Source: Pantoea sp. WMus005 (GTDB lineage Bacteria > Pseudomonadota > Gammaproteobacteria > Enterobacterales > Enterobacteriaceae). Taken from it: a stretch of 64,000 nucleotides of DNA. A program made the position numbers and the translations under genes. Below the pieces are notes generated by a model that was not told the DNA's origin, did not search any database, and worked only from the letters and a program-made list of their open reading frames with translations. Below, in pieces: positions 28,759-39,200 of this stretch; position 1 is the stretch's first letter, and each line of letters starts with the position of its first letter. The stretch spans positions 558,001-622,000 of the forward strand of contig NZ_JACBXU010000001.1 of the NCBI RefSeq assembly GCF_013415305.1, given 5' to 3'.

Positions 28759-31700
28759 TCACTCCTGCCCCTTGTTTGCGATATTGCTAACTACACCCAA
28801 AAGAAGATGATTACGGAGTTGCTCAGGATCGCCCATTGAGTACTTTATCAATTCATCATTAGACAGAACGTCCCGATAGTTTTGTGATAGGCGGTCAATC
28901 AGGGAATTGCATTCGTCCTGTATTGATATTATGGCGTTTTCAACCTTGGGCGCTTTTGTGAAGAGTTGCAACCTACTGGACAATGCAAAAATCCACAAAT
29001 TCACAAAATGTGAGTAACTATAAATTCTCCAGTCCACCTGAGCTGAAATAGGTTTTCTGATATTACGAGCCATCTTATCAGCTACTTTCTCGATGTTATT
29101 AATAATTCTCAACTGATCTATTTCGTTTAAGCAACTGAAAATAATCGCCAACTCATCAGTGAAAGCACCTTCACGTTTCATATCGAAAAATATATGCTGT
29201 TCCGGTCTCCATTGTACAATTAGGTCTTCCAGCCACTGGCTGGCTATCTGGCGTGGATTAACTACCCCTTGTTCCAGCATTGGAACAAGCAGTGCCTCCA
29301 AAATCCATGCTGTCATATGATGCAACCTTCCAGAATGGCCGCGAACAGGCTCGAGCAGTTCCTGAAATTCCTGATCCGCTAATGGTTGCTGAATTAACGT
29401 TCCCAAGTGTTTAACGAGTGCTTCGCGACTATCTGATTGAAAATAATTCGCCTCATTAATCAGCCAACAAAGGATGTAGAGTTTTTCCTTGGTACTGAAA
29501 CAATCTAATTTGTCAAAATGTTGTATTGCATCATCATTATTCTTTATTTGGTCGCTCAGAAAATGCAGGCCAATCCATTGTAAAATAGGGGTGCCACTTG
29601 ATATAAGTGCGTTTACGGATTCCTGACGATTCCCGTGATATGGGTCAACACATATATGGCGGAGGGCTGTCGTGATAAGGTCATACAGGCGAACTTGAGA
29701 TTTAGCCCACTCAACATTACCACGTGGCCATGCGTTGATTTGTTCAGAAAGCCACCTGATAAACCTAACTGGTGATTTCATCCACATGAGTGTAATTGCG
29801 TAATAATCTCCATACAGGTAACTTCCGGGGGAATAGCTAAAAATTCGCTCCGGTGAACCGCCATCTTTGAGCCAAAAGTGAAGATCTTTATCAAGGTATC
29901 TGTCATAGTCTATGAGTAACCTTGAGTGCTTCCTGTGATCAAGATGTATTTGCCTGTTAGCGTCAAGGTATTGAACAAGTTTATCCTCTAGGGATGACAG
30001 TAACGGTCTATTACCCATTCTGTACAATTCACCTGCAGGTAAATTGGCTAGAATATTACCAAAAGCATCCCAAGTGCTGTTGAATGGTTCCAGATCAAAT
30101 CCCTTTTCCCAGAAGTGTGAAGGAATGTCGCCAAATTTCTGCTCATTGAGGCTATCATCTTTGTACAAATCCAGTTTTTCAGCCGTTTCTCTAAGCTTTT
30201 CACCGTACAATCCCTTCATCTCAGGGAGATTTAGCCACCAGAAAAAAACATCACCACTGTGATTAAAATCAAACGGTGTCAAATACTTGAAGTTAGCTGT
30301 TCCGGGATTAGTATCATGATTCCTCGAATCGAAAATCACTTTCTCGATTTTTGATTCTTCCGCCGTATGTAGTGACGATTCAATAAGATCATCCATATAA
30401 CGGAAAACATCTGGCAGTACATCTCCGGGAATAGATGTTACCAGCAATGGATTATTCTCATTTGCCAGTTGTATAGAGTTTGAGACATGGTAACCCACAA
30501 CAGGGAGACCTTGAGGAGAACGAACAAGAATCATACGATCATGTATTTTTTCTGCAGGCAGTGCAACAACACGCAGATGCACGTTACCAAAAGAAGAATT
30601 TCCCCATTCCTGGCATTTCTGAATTAGTTTTTGGATACGATCTTGCGTGGCTTGAGAGTCTGTAATTTGTTGGGAGCTTTCATTAATTTCTTTACTGACA
30701 TCGACCTGTATTATGGCATTGATTTTCTGCAAATTGGTAGAACTCTGCGGCTTTTCGGAAGTAAAAACTAAATAGTCCCCAGCTTCCGTCCCCATACGAT
30801 TGAGTAGGTCTATACCCACATCCTCCATGTATGGATCAAACCAGGCAATTTGTGCGGCGGGATATGCATCGAAAGTCTTGCGGAGCCACGCCACCAGTTC
30901 CAGACGGCTCATGCCTCTACTGTCGGAAAGTTTAGGAAAGAATTGAGATTCTGATTTTTTCGGGAGCAAACGAGTCAGAGACCTTGCAATAGAATAATTA
31001 AGATCAACCCATTGGTCGTCCTGATAATCACCGTAAACGTGTCGTGAATGTGTGGTTGAACGACTTACCTCCCATGCACTTTCAAGTCTGTGTAGTTCTC
31101 CTTTGGGGACCTGTTTTGCCAGCCAGTCAGTCTTACCTGCGGTTCTAATTGTCTGATGTACATTTAAATTCATATTCATGCTGCGATTAAATGTATATCC
31201 ATTTAAAACACACATAAATGCTTCGTTGGTATCATCTGGTTGTGCCAAGATTTCAAGAGTACAGGCAGTAGCGGTTTGTTTTTTAAATGAATCCACATCA
31301 AATCGCTTCGTGATAGGGTAGGTTTCGTTTTTGTCTATGGTTGTTACATGCGTCGATTGCAGGCAGCCGCCACTGAAGGATTTAATAATTACAAGAAGCT
31401 TGGCTGGAAAGTGTGTAAGTGATTCAAAAAGTGTCAGTGAAGCAAACTCACCTTTAGCTTTAAAAGAAACTCGAGAGGTTTCTTTACGGTTGAGTGCTGG
31501 TGCACAAAGGAATTCAAAATCACCAAAACGCCAGGCGTCATATTCAGCGAATGCCATACCGGTATCGGCATCAATTGAATCACAAGCAATTCTTGCAACA
31601 TGAACTGCATTCCTACTGCCGAAACTCTCAAACAGAGATGCTTTACTTACTAAGGAGATGGCCCCACTGTCGTAACTGGCATATGAACTGGGACTGAGTC

Positions 31701-32145
31701 TTTTTGTCACGGATTTGAAATGATCACGTGTCGGTAAATGCATTACGGGCCGAACACATATGTCTGGTTTAAAAGTTACGAACTTAAAAATTTTAACAGT
31801 TCTTTCATCGGCATTGATGTTTGCAGCGATGCTGGCATCGTGGAGCGTTGAACCTTTAATTAAGCTCTCAGCAAAGTGTTTCAGAGAACTAGCTGAAATA
31901 TAAACAGTAAATGGGAGGACGCGAACAGAATCTTGTTCTGACAGTTTTATCATTTTTCCATTAACATTACCTCTCCATTGGCTACCAATAAAATCTGCTG
32001 GAAGCGCACGGCCATAAAGCCATTTAACCTGTGTTTCCTCAGCACTCTTGAATTCCATAAGCCAAATCTGGAGAGCGCAGGCTTGCTTGTCCGCTCCAAA
32101 TATGTCATACAAACGCGGATCTGATATTAAATTATCAAAATTCAT
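28759..32145 (-). CDS. Large island protein with a PLD-like HDR motif
   Basis: 1128-aa protein, third gene of the island operon. I do not recognise a characterised protein, though VPA1262-type large proteins come to mind from memory. Around residues 430-560 it has a phospholipase-D-like pattern: AAQIAWFDPYMEDVGIDLL (strand ending DPY), then EKIHDRMILV (H535-D536-R537) and GYHVSNSIQL, i.e. the HDR...GxxxSN form common in bacterial immune proteins, with Arg where HKD enzymes have Lys. The N-terminal 400 residues look like mixed alpha/beta and the C-terminal 500 helical. GAGGGA precedes the ATG. It may be a nuclease or ligand-binding effector; that is inference. Confidence 0.7.
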   Translation of the reverse strand: MNFDNLISDPRLYDIFGADKQACALQIWLMEFKSAEETQVKWLYGRALPADFIGSQWRGNVNGKMIKLSEQDSVRVLPFTVYISASSLKHFAESLIKGSTLHDASIAANINADERTVKIFKFVTFKPDICVRPVMHLPTRDHFKSVTKRLSPSSYASYDSGAISLVSKASLFESFGSRNAVHVARIACDSIDADTGMAFAEYDAWRFGDFEFLCAPALNRKETSRVSFKAKGEFASLTLFESLTHFPAKLLVIIKSFSGGCLQSTHVTTIDKNETYPITKRFDVDSFKKQTATACTLEILAQPDDTNEAFMCVLNGYTFNRSMNMNLNVHQTIRTAGKTDWLAKQVPKGELHRLESAWEVSRSTTHSRHVYGDYQDDQWVDLNYSIARSLTRLLPKKSESQFFPKLSDSRGMSRLELVAWLRKTFDAYPAAQIAWFDPYMEDVGIDLLNRMGTEAGDYLVFTSEKPQSSTNLQKINAIIQVDVSKEINESSQQITDSQATQDRIQKLIQKCQEWGNSSFGNVHLRVVALPAEKIHDRMILVRSPQGLPVVGYHVSNSIQLANENNPLLVTSIPGDVLPDVFRYMDDLIESSLHTAEESKIEKVIFDSRNHDTNPGTANFKYLTPFDFNHSGDVFFWWLNLPEMKGLYGEKLRETAEKLDLYKDDSLNEQKFGDIPSHFWEKGFDLEPFNSTWDAFGNILANLPAGELYRMGNRPLLSSLEDKLVQYLDANRQIHLDHRKHSRLLIDYDRYLDKDLHFWLKDGGSPERIFSYSPGSYLYGDYYAITLMWMKSPVRFIRWLSEQINAWPRGNVEWAKSQVRLYDLITTALRHICVDPYHGNRQESVNALISSGTPILQWIGLHFLSDQIKNNDDAIQHFDKLDCFSTKEKLYILCWLINEANYFQSDSREALVKHLGTLIQQPLADQEFQELLEPVRGHSGRLHHMTAWILEALLVPMLEQGVVNPRQIASQWLEDLIVQWRPEQHIFFDMKREGAFTDELAIIFSCLNEIDQLRIINNIEKVADKMARNIRKPISAQVDWRIYSYSHFVNLWIFALSSRLQLFTKAPKVENAIISIQDECNSLIDRLSQNYRDVLSNDELIKYSMGDPEQLRNHLLLGVVSNIANKGQE

Positions 32146-32431
32146 AGTTCCCTCAAAAGATAAGTGAAGTAGACAACTTCTTAGTGATGATGTGTCAGTT
32201 TTATGCCGGTTTTAGTTCAATGTGCTTTTTTGAGATTTCCGTTTTTCAGTCATTATTCGGTACTCTATCAATATCGAGTAAATCAGGAAATTATGAAGTT
32301 GCGGGCTTTTGTATTCCGTCAATCAGCATTTCGTGCTCCCCAGAGCTTCATTCAGCATTCAGAACAGATAAAAAGTAAGATTGTTAAATTGTTGCCTTAC
32401 TAAGCCGTACTAATCATTAAAATTAGTAATG
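32146..32431. other. Gap inside the island operon
   Basis: 286 bases between the second and third genes. No hairpin terminator or strong promoter is recognised, so read-through is possible, but a weak internal promoter could sit here. Confidence 0.35.
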
Positions 32432-33223
32432 TCAAAAAGTTGTATCATCTTCTGTTTGCGCATCTTCAATTGCTGGTAGGGCTTCAAGTTGTGATTTTAG
32501 TTGTACGTCTAACTGAGTGGCCAATGAAAGAAATGCTGCAAGTTTTTTTTGCCGTTTCTCTAAGATTCGCCTTTGCACATTATTGGGATTACTTTTGTTG
32601 GACGGATTGCCGCGTAATTGAAAAACACGAAATTCAATTAGATCGATATCTTCGTCTAACCCAGCTTTTTGTGCCAGTTCCACCCATTCTTGAGATTTAT
32701 CAATAGCATTTTCTGCGGCTAAAGAAAGACAATAATCAATCAGGATTTTGGATGTCGAATCGATGCTTTCTGCGGTTTTTAACCATTTTTGTGACTCAGT
32801 AGATTCTTTTTCTATATTAGCTTGTCCTGGGTAGGGGAAGAAATATCTCGGTTGCTGATTTTCAGGGTCAAGACTTCTTAAAGCCCGTAGGATGGGCTCA
32901 AGTTCCTTAAATGGTTTATTACCAATCGGCAGTTCATAGCGGTTAGCCCAGAAGGCCCAAACAGAGTCCCTGATCTTCAACTGTTTCGCGATGCGCGCAG
33001 TTTCATCTGTGGTATTTTCTGCGTCGTAAATCAGTTCCGCGATATGGTGTGCCATCCAACGGCCTAATGTATCAACAGAGTCATTTAACGCAAGTTCTTC
33101 AACCAGCTTTTTCCCCAGCTTTATAATTGCCGTATAACGTTCTGAAGGTTCCGTCATGCTTGATGAGGAAGATTCTAGTACTTGTGGGGATATTCTCGAG
33201 CTCATCTTCATTACTCCGTCCAT
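32432..33223 (-). CDS. Accessory protein overlapping the NTPase gene
   Basis: About 263 aa, mostly helical, unknown family. It overlaps the 3' end of the 2092-aa gene in another frame. The start is uncertain: ATGs at 33223 and 33205 each have GGAG eight bases upstream, a GTG at 33232 lacks one, and an ATG at 33157 (MTEPSERYTAIIKLGKKLV) lacks one but begins the best-structured part. Visible segments include LGRWMAHHIAELIYDAENT and RRILEKRQKKLAAFLSLATQ (basic coiled-coil). No catalytic motif is seen; a structural or regulatory partner of the two large proteins is inferred from the overlap. Confidence 0.65.
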   Translation of the reverse strand: MDGVMKMSSRISPQVLESSSSSMTEPSERYTAIIKLGKKLVEELALNDSVDTLGRWMAHHIAELIYDAENTTDETARIAKQLKIRDSVWAFWANRYELPIGNKPFKELEPILRALRSLDPENQQPRYFFPYPGQANIEKESTESQKWLKTAESIDSTSKILIDYCLSLAAENAIDKSQEWVELAQKAGLDEDIDLIEFRVFQLRGNPSNKSNPNNVQRRILEKRQKKLAAFLSLATQLDVQLKSQLEALPAIEDAQTEDDTTF

Positions 33224-36200
33224 ATCTGTCACTCCGCGAGTAGCGATTTACATCAACCTCTATAATGAGATCCATGTTTAATGTTGTTAACACGTTTTTG
33301 ATAAAATCCACCGAGGCGCAAAGTCTGTAACCACTTGGTTTCTCGGTTTCATTTTTTTCTGATAGATGGCCCCATATACTGGATATCATATCTGGCTCGG
33401 TATTATGGGCTGAGAGCCACACTCTACGATCTTCATCCGTAGCCAATTTCATTGCTTTAATAATAAATGGTGCAGGCTCTGGCACTGGAAATTTCACATC
33501 GCCTGCCCAAGGATCGTATTCGTCAATCCCATTGTATTTATCGGTATCTGTGACCCATCCCTTTAATTGAAAAAGGGGATGTTTAATTTCCAAATGATCT
33601 CCTGCGTCAGGAATTTTGTAGTCATATGCATTTTCAGTAGTTTGCAATGCCCTAAGCAAAGAGAATGAACTTTCCGGTGATACAAGTGCAGTATAAACCG
33701 CGACAGATTCTCTTCTGTCAGAGCAGCTTTCTGACCAGTGCCCCCATACGGTCAACAATCCAGCAGCGGGATTTAGTGCTTTGTCAAAAATGTTTTCTGA
33801 AATTGATCCTAGCCATTCATTGAGATTACCAGAAGTGTCATTAATCCAGCTTGGCCTGATTTCGGGTTGTGGATCTCGCCGATCGGCTAACCAGCGCCCA
33901 TCACTACGTGAAATATCATGCCTTTTTAGCCAATCCTGAAAAACGTCATCTATTTCATCGTAACGGCTATCCACTAATGGCTTGGTTGCCAATAGTTTTC
34001 CAGCCGAGATGAACATTGCATGGTAGGAGAGGTAAAAATGGTAATCATCAACACGTGGATAGGAACCATGGCTGTGATAATTATCTCTGTCTCGATAATA
34101 ACGCCGTTTGTTCCGCTCATCTTCTTCCCAGTTACGGGTTCCTTTAAAATCAAAATCATCGCGAATAATGCGTAACATTTCGGGTTCAAGCTGTTTTTGA
34201 GATACTCCAAAACAGCGGCCTAAAGGTTCCAGCCAATATGGGCCAAAATCAATACCAAAAATGTATGAATCCTCGCCCACTAAACTTTCAGAGTCACTCA
34301 CTGTTGGATCATACGTTGACCGGTTTATGTTGGAAAGGTTGTCTCTTTCTTGAGCGGTTATAGATATCAATCCAGCTTCATTAAGCGCGAGCAGGGCTCT
34401 GGCGGCAAAAAGGCGGATTAATACATGTGGTTGTTCAGTTGTCGCGTAGCGATAAAAATAATCGGTATAGGGTATCAGCGCTTTTCCGTCATATTGCGCG
34501 GCACGTGCAACAGCAATTAATAACCATAATTGAGCATGGAGGTTATAGAAGGGAAGATTGCGATCGCAAAAGGGCTGTGTTGAGCAATTTTCAGCATGTT
34601 GAAATATTGCTTGAAGCACTTCGGAACGTTCTAATCGGCAGAGCATAAAAACGGCATGAGCGGCTTCCCAGCGAACAGTTGATTCTGGCGACGCTAGCCT
34701 GGCCCATATATACCCCGCAAGAGAATCCTCTACCTGAGTTGGGGGAATTAATGTTGGTCCCCATGGACCATCACCATCTTCCTCTTTCAATACTTCATTG
34801 AATAAGTCCAGCCCATAAGATAGGACATTTAATGCTTCTTCTGGGGGCAACTTATTAACCAAAAGCCCTACTAGGCTAAACAGTTGTCGTGAATCTGATG
34901 GTTCTGGTGATTCAGATGTCGCATTTAGAACAATACTGATTAACTCATCTTCATTGAGCCCGGAAAGTTCGCTGGCAACCTTAAAAGGGAACACTTCGTA
35001 GTAGCGATGCTTTCTAATAAGCATGCAGAAACGCTGGCAGTAACTTTTGGTTACTGAAGCAATAGCTGTTTTTATGCTTAACCGGGTTGTCCATTCCTCA
35101 GGGATGGATTCAAGAAAAGCCCCGAAGCTATAAAGGCTGATCTCAGATAATTTACCAAAAGCGTTAATAAAGTCTTTTTCTTTGCCAAAACTAATACGAG
35201 TTATCGCCTCTTGAATAAATAACTCGGTTGAATAGAGATCAGGTTCATGACGGAAGTTTTGGTATGCAATAGAAATCCCTTGGGATGTAGATAAATCAAA
35301 CATGTTGAAAACTCTTTGCCATGCTGCTTTAGATTTTTCGTCAGTTTCAGTGGTGTGGTCGCTTGTTGATTCCAAATCTGATCTGGACTGATCTTCAACT
35401 GAAATGTTTATATTAAGATCAGTGATATTTATTCCGATGGACAAAGCTATGGTTTTAATTCGTGTTAATTTTTCTGAACGCGGTGAGGTGAATTGGATGT
35501 AATTATAAACCCATTGAAAAAGCGTTTGTTTGTCCTGATCGCTTTTACATAAAGGCAGAGCAGCTATTAGTAACTTATCTTCGTCCCACTCTTCCCGGAA
35601 GGGGATTAATGCTGTTGCATCAAGTGGATTGATTTTATTTTTCTTTACTAGTTGTTCTATCGTTAACGCCAGTATACTTCGGTGATCACCAAACGTACGA
35701 TCTCGCCAACGACTAATGATGGCCAGAGTGGAAGATGGGCATAATTCAGACAACGCTTTGATCGTATCGTTCCATGCGAAATGTTTATCACGATCAACAT
35801 ATTCTCGAGTTACTTCGGCACAGCGTGAGAATTTATAGGCCATTTCTGGTGATGCTATGTTTTTGTCGGCAATGTATTCCGCCAGATCAAGTAATGCTCC
35901 CCATCGTTCCAGATTTTCATCACCGAGTTTATTGGTGACTTCAATAGCGTGGTTAAAATATTCTTGAGCTTCTGACTTATCGAGTAAAATAAGCGATCTA
36001 GCTATATCGATATAGTTCTCAGCCTTGGTTTGTGCGTCAGTGTGGTCATCCTTCCACAAAGATAGTGCCTGTTGCGCGAAGATAAATGAAAATTTTTCAA
36101 GCCCAGTTATCTGCGAGCAAAGACGGGAAAATCTGTGCAATGTCGGTGTAAAGATCCTGTTGTCCTTATGTTGATACCATGCAGTGATTTGTTCGATATC

Positions 36201-39200
36201 AGCACAACTAATATCTCCGACTTCAGATAAAATATCGAACCAGATATTAGCTATTTCATCACTGCTAAAAGAATGCTCCGAGTATGAATATCCTTTTATT
36301 TCCGCTGATAACTTTTTTGCATCCGCGAGTTGATTGTCTAACTCAGCCTTGAATACTTTCCCTAAAAGAGCTTTAGCCCATAAGTTATACCAAGGAATTA
36401 ACACACCACTATATTGCTTTAATTCGCGAAGTTCCTGTGATTCACTATGCTTTCTTTCAGCGTTTATCTCTTCAATGACCTTTTCAGATGCAATATCACT
36501 CAAACTTAATGGTGAGTTAGTTAATGTCGCGCGTAGCGCATACATTCGTATATATTGCACACGTTCTTTACTGTGTTTAGAGGACAGGGCATTCGGAGCG
36601 GATTGGGGTAAATAGCGGTTTAAAAGTGTTATAGCTTCGTTGTCATTACAGACATTAAGCTGTAGCGCCATTTCAATCATGCTGGTTATTGCTGCTATTT
36701 TCTGATTATCAAATGAGTATCTGATTTTGATTTTCAGATGAGAGCTAGCTAATAAACGATAGCCTCTCTTTATAGATTGTTCAGGTAATTGGTAATGGAA
36801 TTTTCTGGCAATCAATACAATAGCTAAAATTAATCCAAGATCATTTCCTGCCGCGATAGATAACTGGTTCAGCTCTGTATAACGGCCGTGATCCAGTAAT
36901 TGTTTGGCAATGATTATGCCGGCACTGAAAGATAATTCTCGAGGTCGCCATCGGCGAAGGCTTCTTGACGCTTCATCAGCCCCATGAATATTCAGATAGG
37001 CGATCGCCATAACAGCCCTGTCCTGAGCGGTTACGTTTTCTCTGCTGCGTTCATCATCGTTTAGTGAACTCCAATTATCTAACCATTCCAGAGCAATACG
37101 TAGTCGGCTACGGGCGTCACCAGAGAGCTCTGGAAATTCCGATAAAAGCGCAGAGTTATAGACGTTTTGTGACCCAACCCAACCAGTATCAGAAAAGGCA
37201 CGACGTGAAATAAGCTCCTGAACACTGTGGCTGCCCATAAATTTTGCAGTCAGATCAAGATTATCCTGCAATAATTTTCGCTGCCTGCTGTCGCCTGCAC
37301 TTTCTCCACCTGCTTTGAGCGCAAGTTTTGCCGCATCCTGATACTTCTCAAGGCGTAACGCAGCTTTCAGGGCGAACTGCAGTCTTTGAAGTTCAACATC
37401 TCGGCGTTCGATAGGACTCGTTTCTGGTAACCCTTGGGATGTCATTGCCAGAGTGACGAGTTCCGAAAATTGCCCAGCCTCAAGCATTAGCGGTGGTAAT
37501 ACTGACGCAGCGTAGGCACTATTTTTTGTTAATGGCGTCAGTCGGGCAATAAACTGACGAAGCTCTTTTTCTTTAGGGTGATATCGTTCCTGAAACCACG
37601 TTTCAGCAGGTTCATCAAAGAACTGGATAGTATCCCCATTGACGATTAGCGGCCGCCCAAGATCCAACGCAAAACTTTTTATTGCGGATTGATCAATTTC
37701 GGCGATGGCAGACAAAATAGCGATAGGAATGAGTGGGCGAAGTACCGCCAGTGCTGCACAAATAAAATCGATCTGCGTACGTTCTGTATGCCCAGTCGCA
37801 TCTTTCAACTGGCCGATGGCGGCTTCGAGTACTTCTCCGATAGTATCTTCCACCGTTTTGGGATTAGGACCTAATAATCTCAATGTTTCTGGCAGTGATA
37901 AACGTCGCGAAAGTGACAGTGCCTGAACTCTGGGGTTATGAGAGCTCAGTCTATGGAATTCATCCACATCCTGCTCATTTGCATCCGGGAATATTCCACG
38001 CAGGTGTGCGGCAGTTTCGTTACGATCGAAAGGTTGTAACGTCAGGCTGGGCGTGCCGGGGCGTGGATCGAGCAGACTCTGCCTATGTGGTCTGCATAGT
38101 GCAACAATACAAACTCCTGAGGGAATATTCTCTCTGAGTAGATCTCTTATAAATGAACGTGATTCGTTGATTTCCTCTGCAGCCATTTGAGCATTATCTG
38201 CGGCATCAACAATAATGCACAATATTGCCTCAGGATGTGACGCTCGAAGCGTGGAAATTCCCTGAGAAATACGATGCATAAATGCACGCATATAGTGAGA
38301 AATGTCAGTACTGGCGTTCGGAATTAAAGGATGACATAGGCCATGTGACGCTATCTCATTGGCAATCTGCACTAATGCGGTTCGGTGGTGATGACGATAG
38401 GCCGAAGCATTGCGGTATTGTCCATTACCAAAGCAGTCATACAGAATACTGACTGACCCCTCAGGCAGGTGTTGATGAATGCGGGTTGAGAAAATTGATT
38501 TGCCTACACCTGCGTCAGCATGAACGATGATAGGTGAGTCCATAGACTCAACAATATTTTTGACGAGTGAAATCTCTTGTATTCGAGGTATCACATTTTC
38601 AATTTTCTCTATCAGACAAGGTGCGGGGAATAGATCTGTTTCGTCTACCCCTAACGCACGTAAAACATCCATTCTGGTAATCGCTGGATCTGATGCACTT
38701 TCTGATAGCGCCTTCCTAGTAATAAGTTCTTTTAGATTCAGTGGGGCTTGGGTGTCAAGATCAGGGAGATATCCGTTAGATTCTCTCAGGAGAATATTTC
38801 GCTGTTCCCAGTAACCATCCTGTCGTTCTTCAATGTGAAGCATTTGGCAAAAGGATACCAACCCTTGATCATCCAGACCTGTAAATTTTTTAAGTTTAGC
38901 AAGTTCGTCTGGATGGCGAGGAGGGTGTTGATTTGCCATATCGGTAATCGCTTCACTGAAACTAGTACTCACAGGACGGTTAGTGACAAACCATAATTCC
39001 AGCTTACTATGCAAGGATTCAGTAGGAAATCGCTTCAAAAGTTCTTTATAGCGTTTGGTGAATCCTTCTATCGTTTTCTGTAATCCGCTAGGGGGCCATG
39101 CTGTTTCAGCATGTAATGTTGAATGCTTCAATTGCATATATCTGACAGTAGTCGCTTGCTCGAACTCATTACTGCCATAGTATTCGGCAATATCAATGAT

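Noticed and set aside
34427..38996. Plus-strand frames across the giant NTPase gene
   Set aside because: Shadows of a 6.3-kb continuous coding frame with recognised motifs on the other strand.
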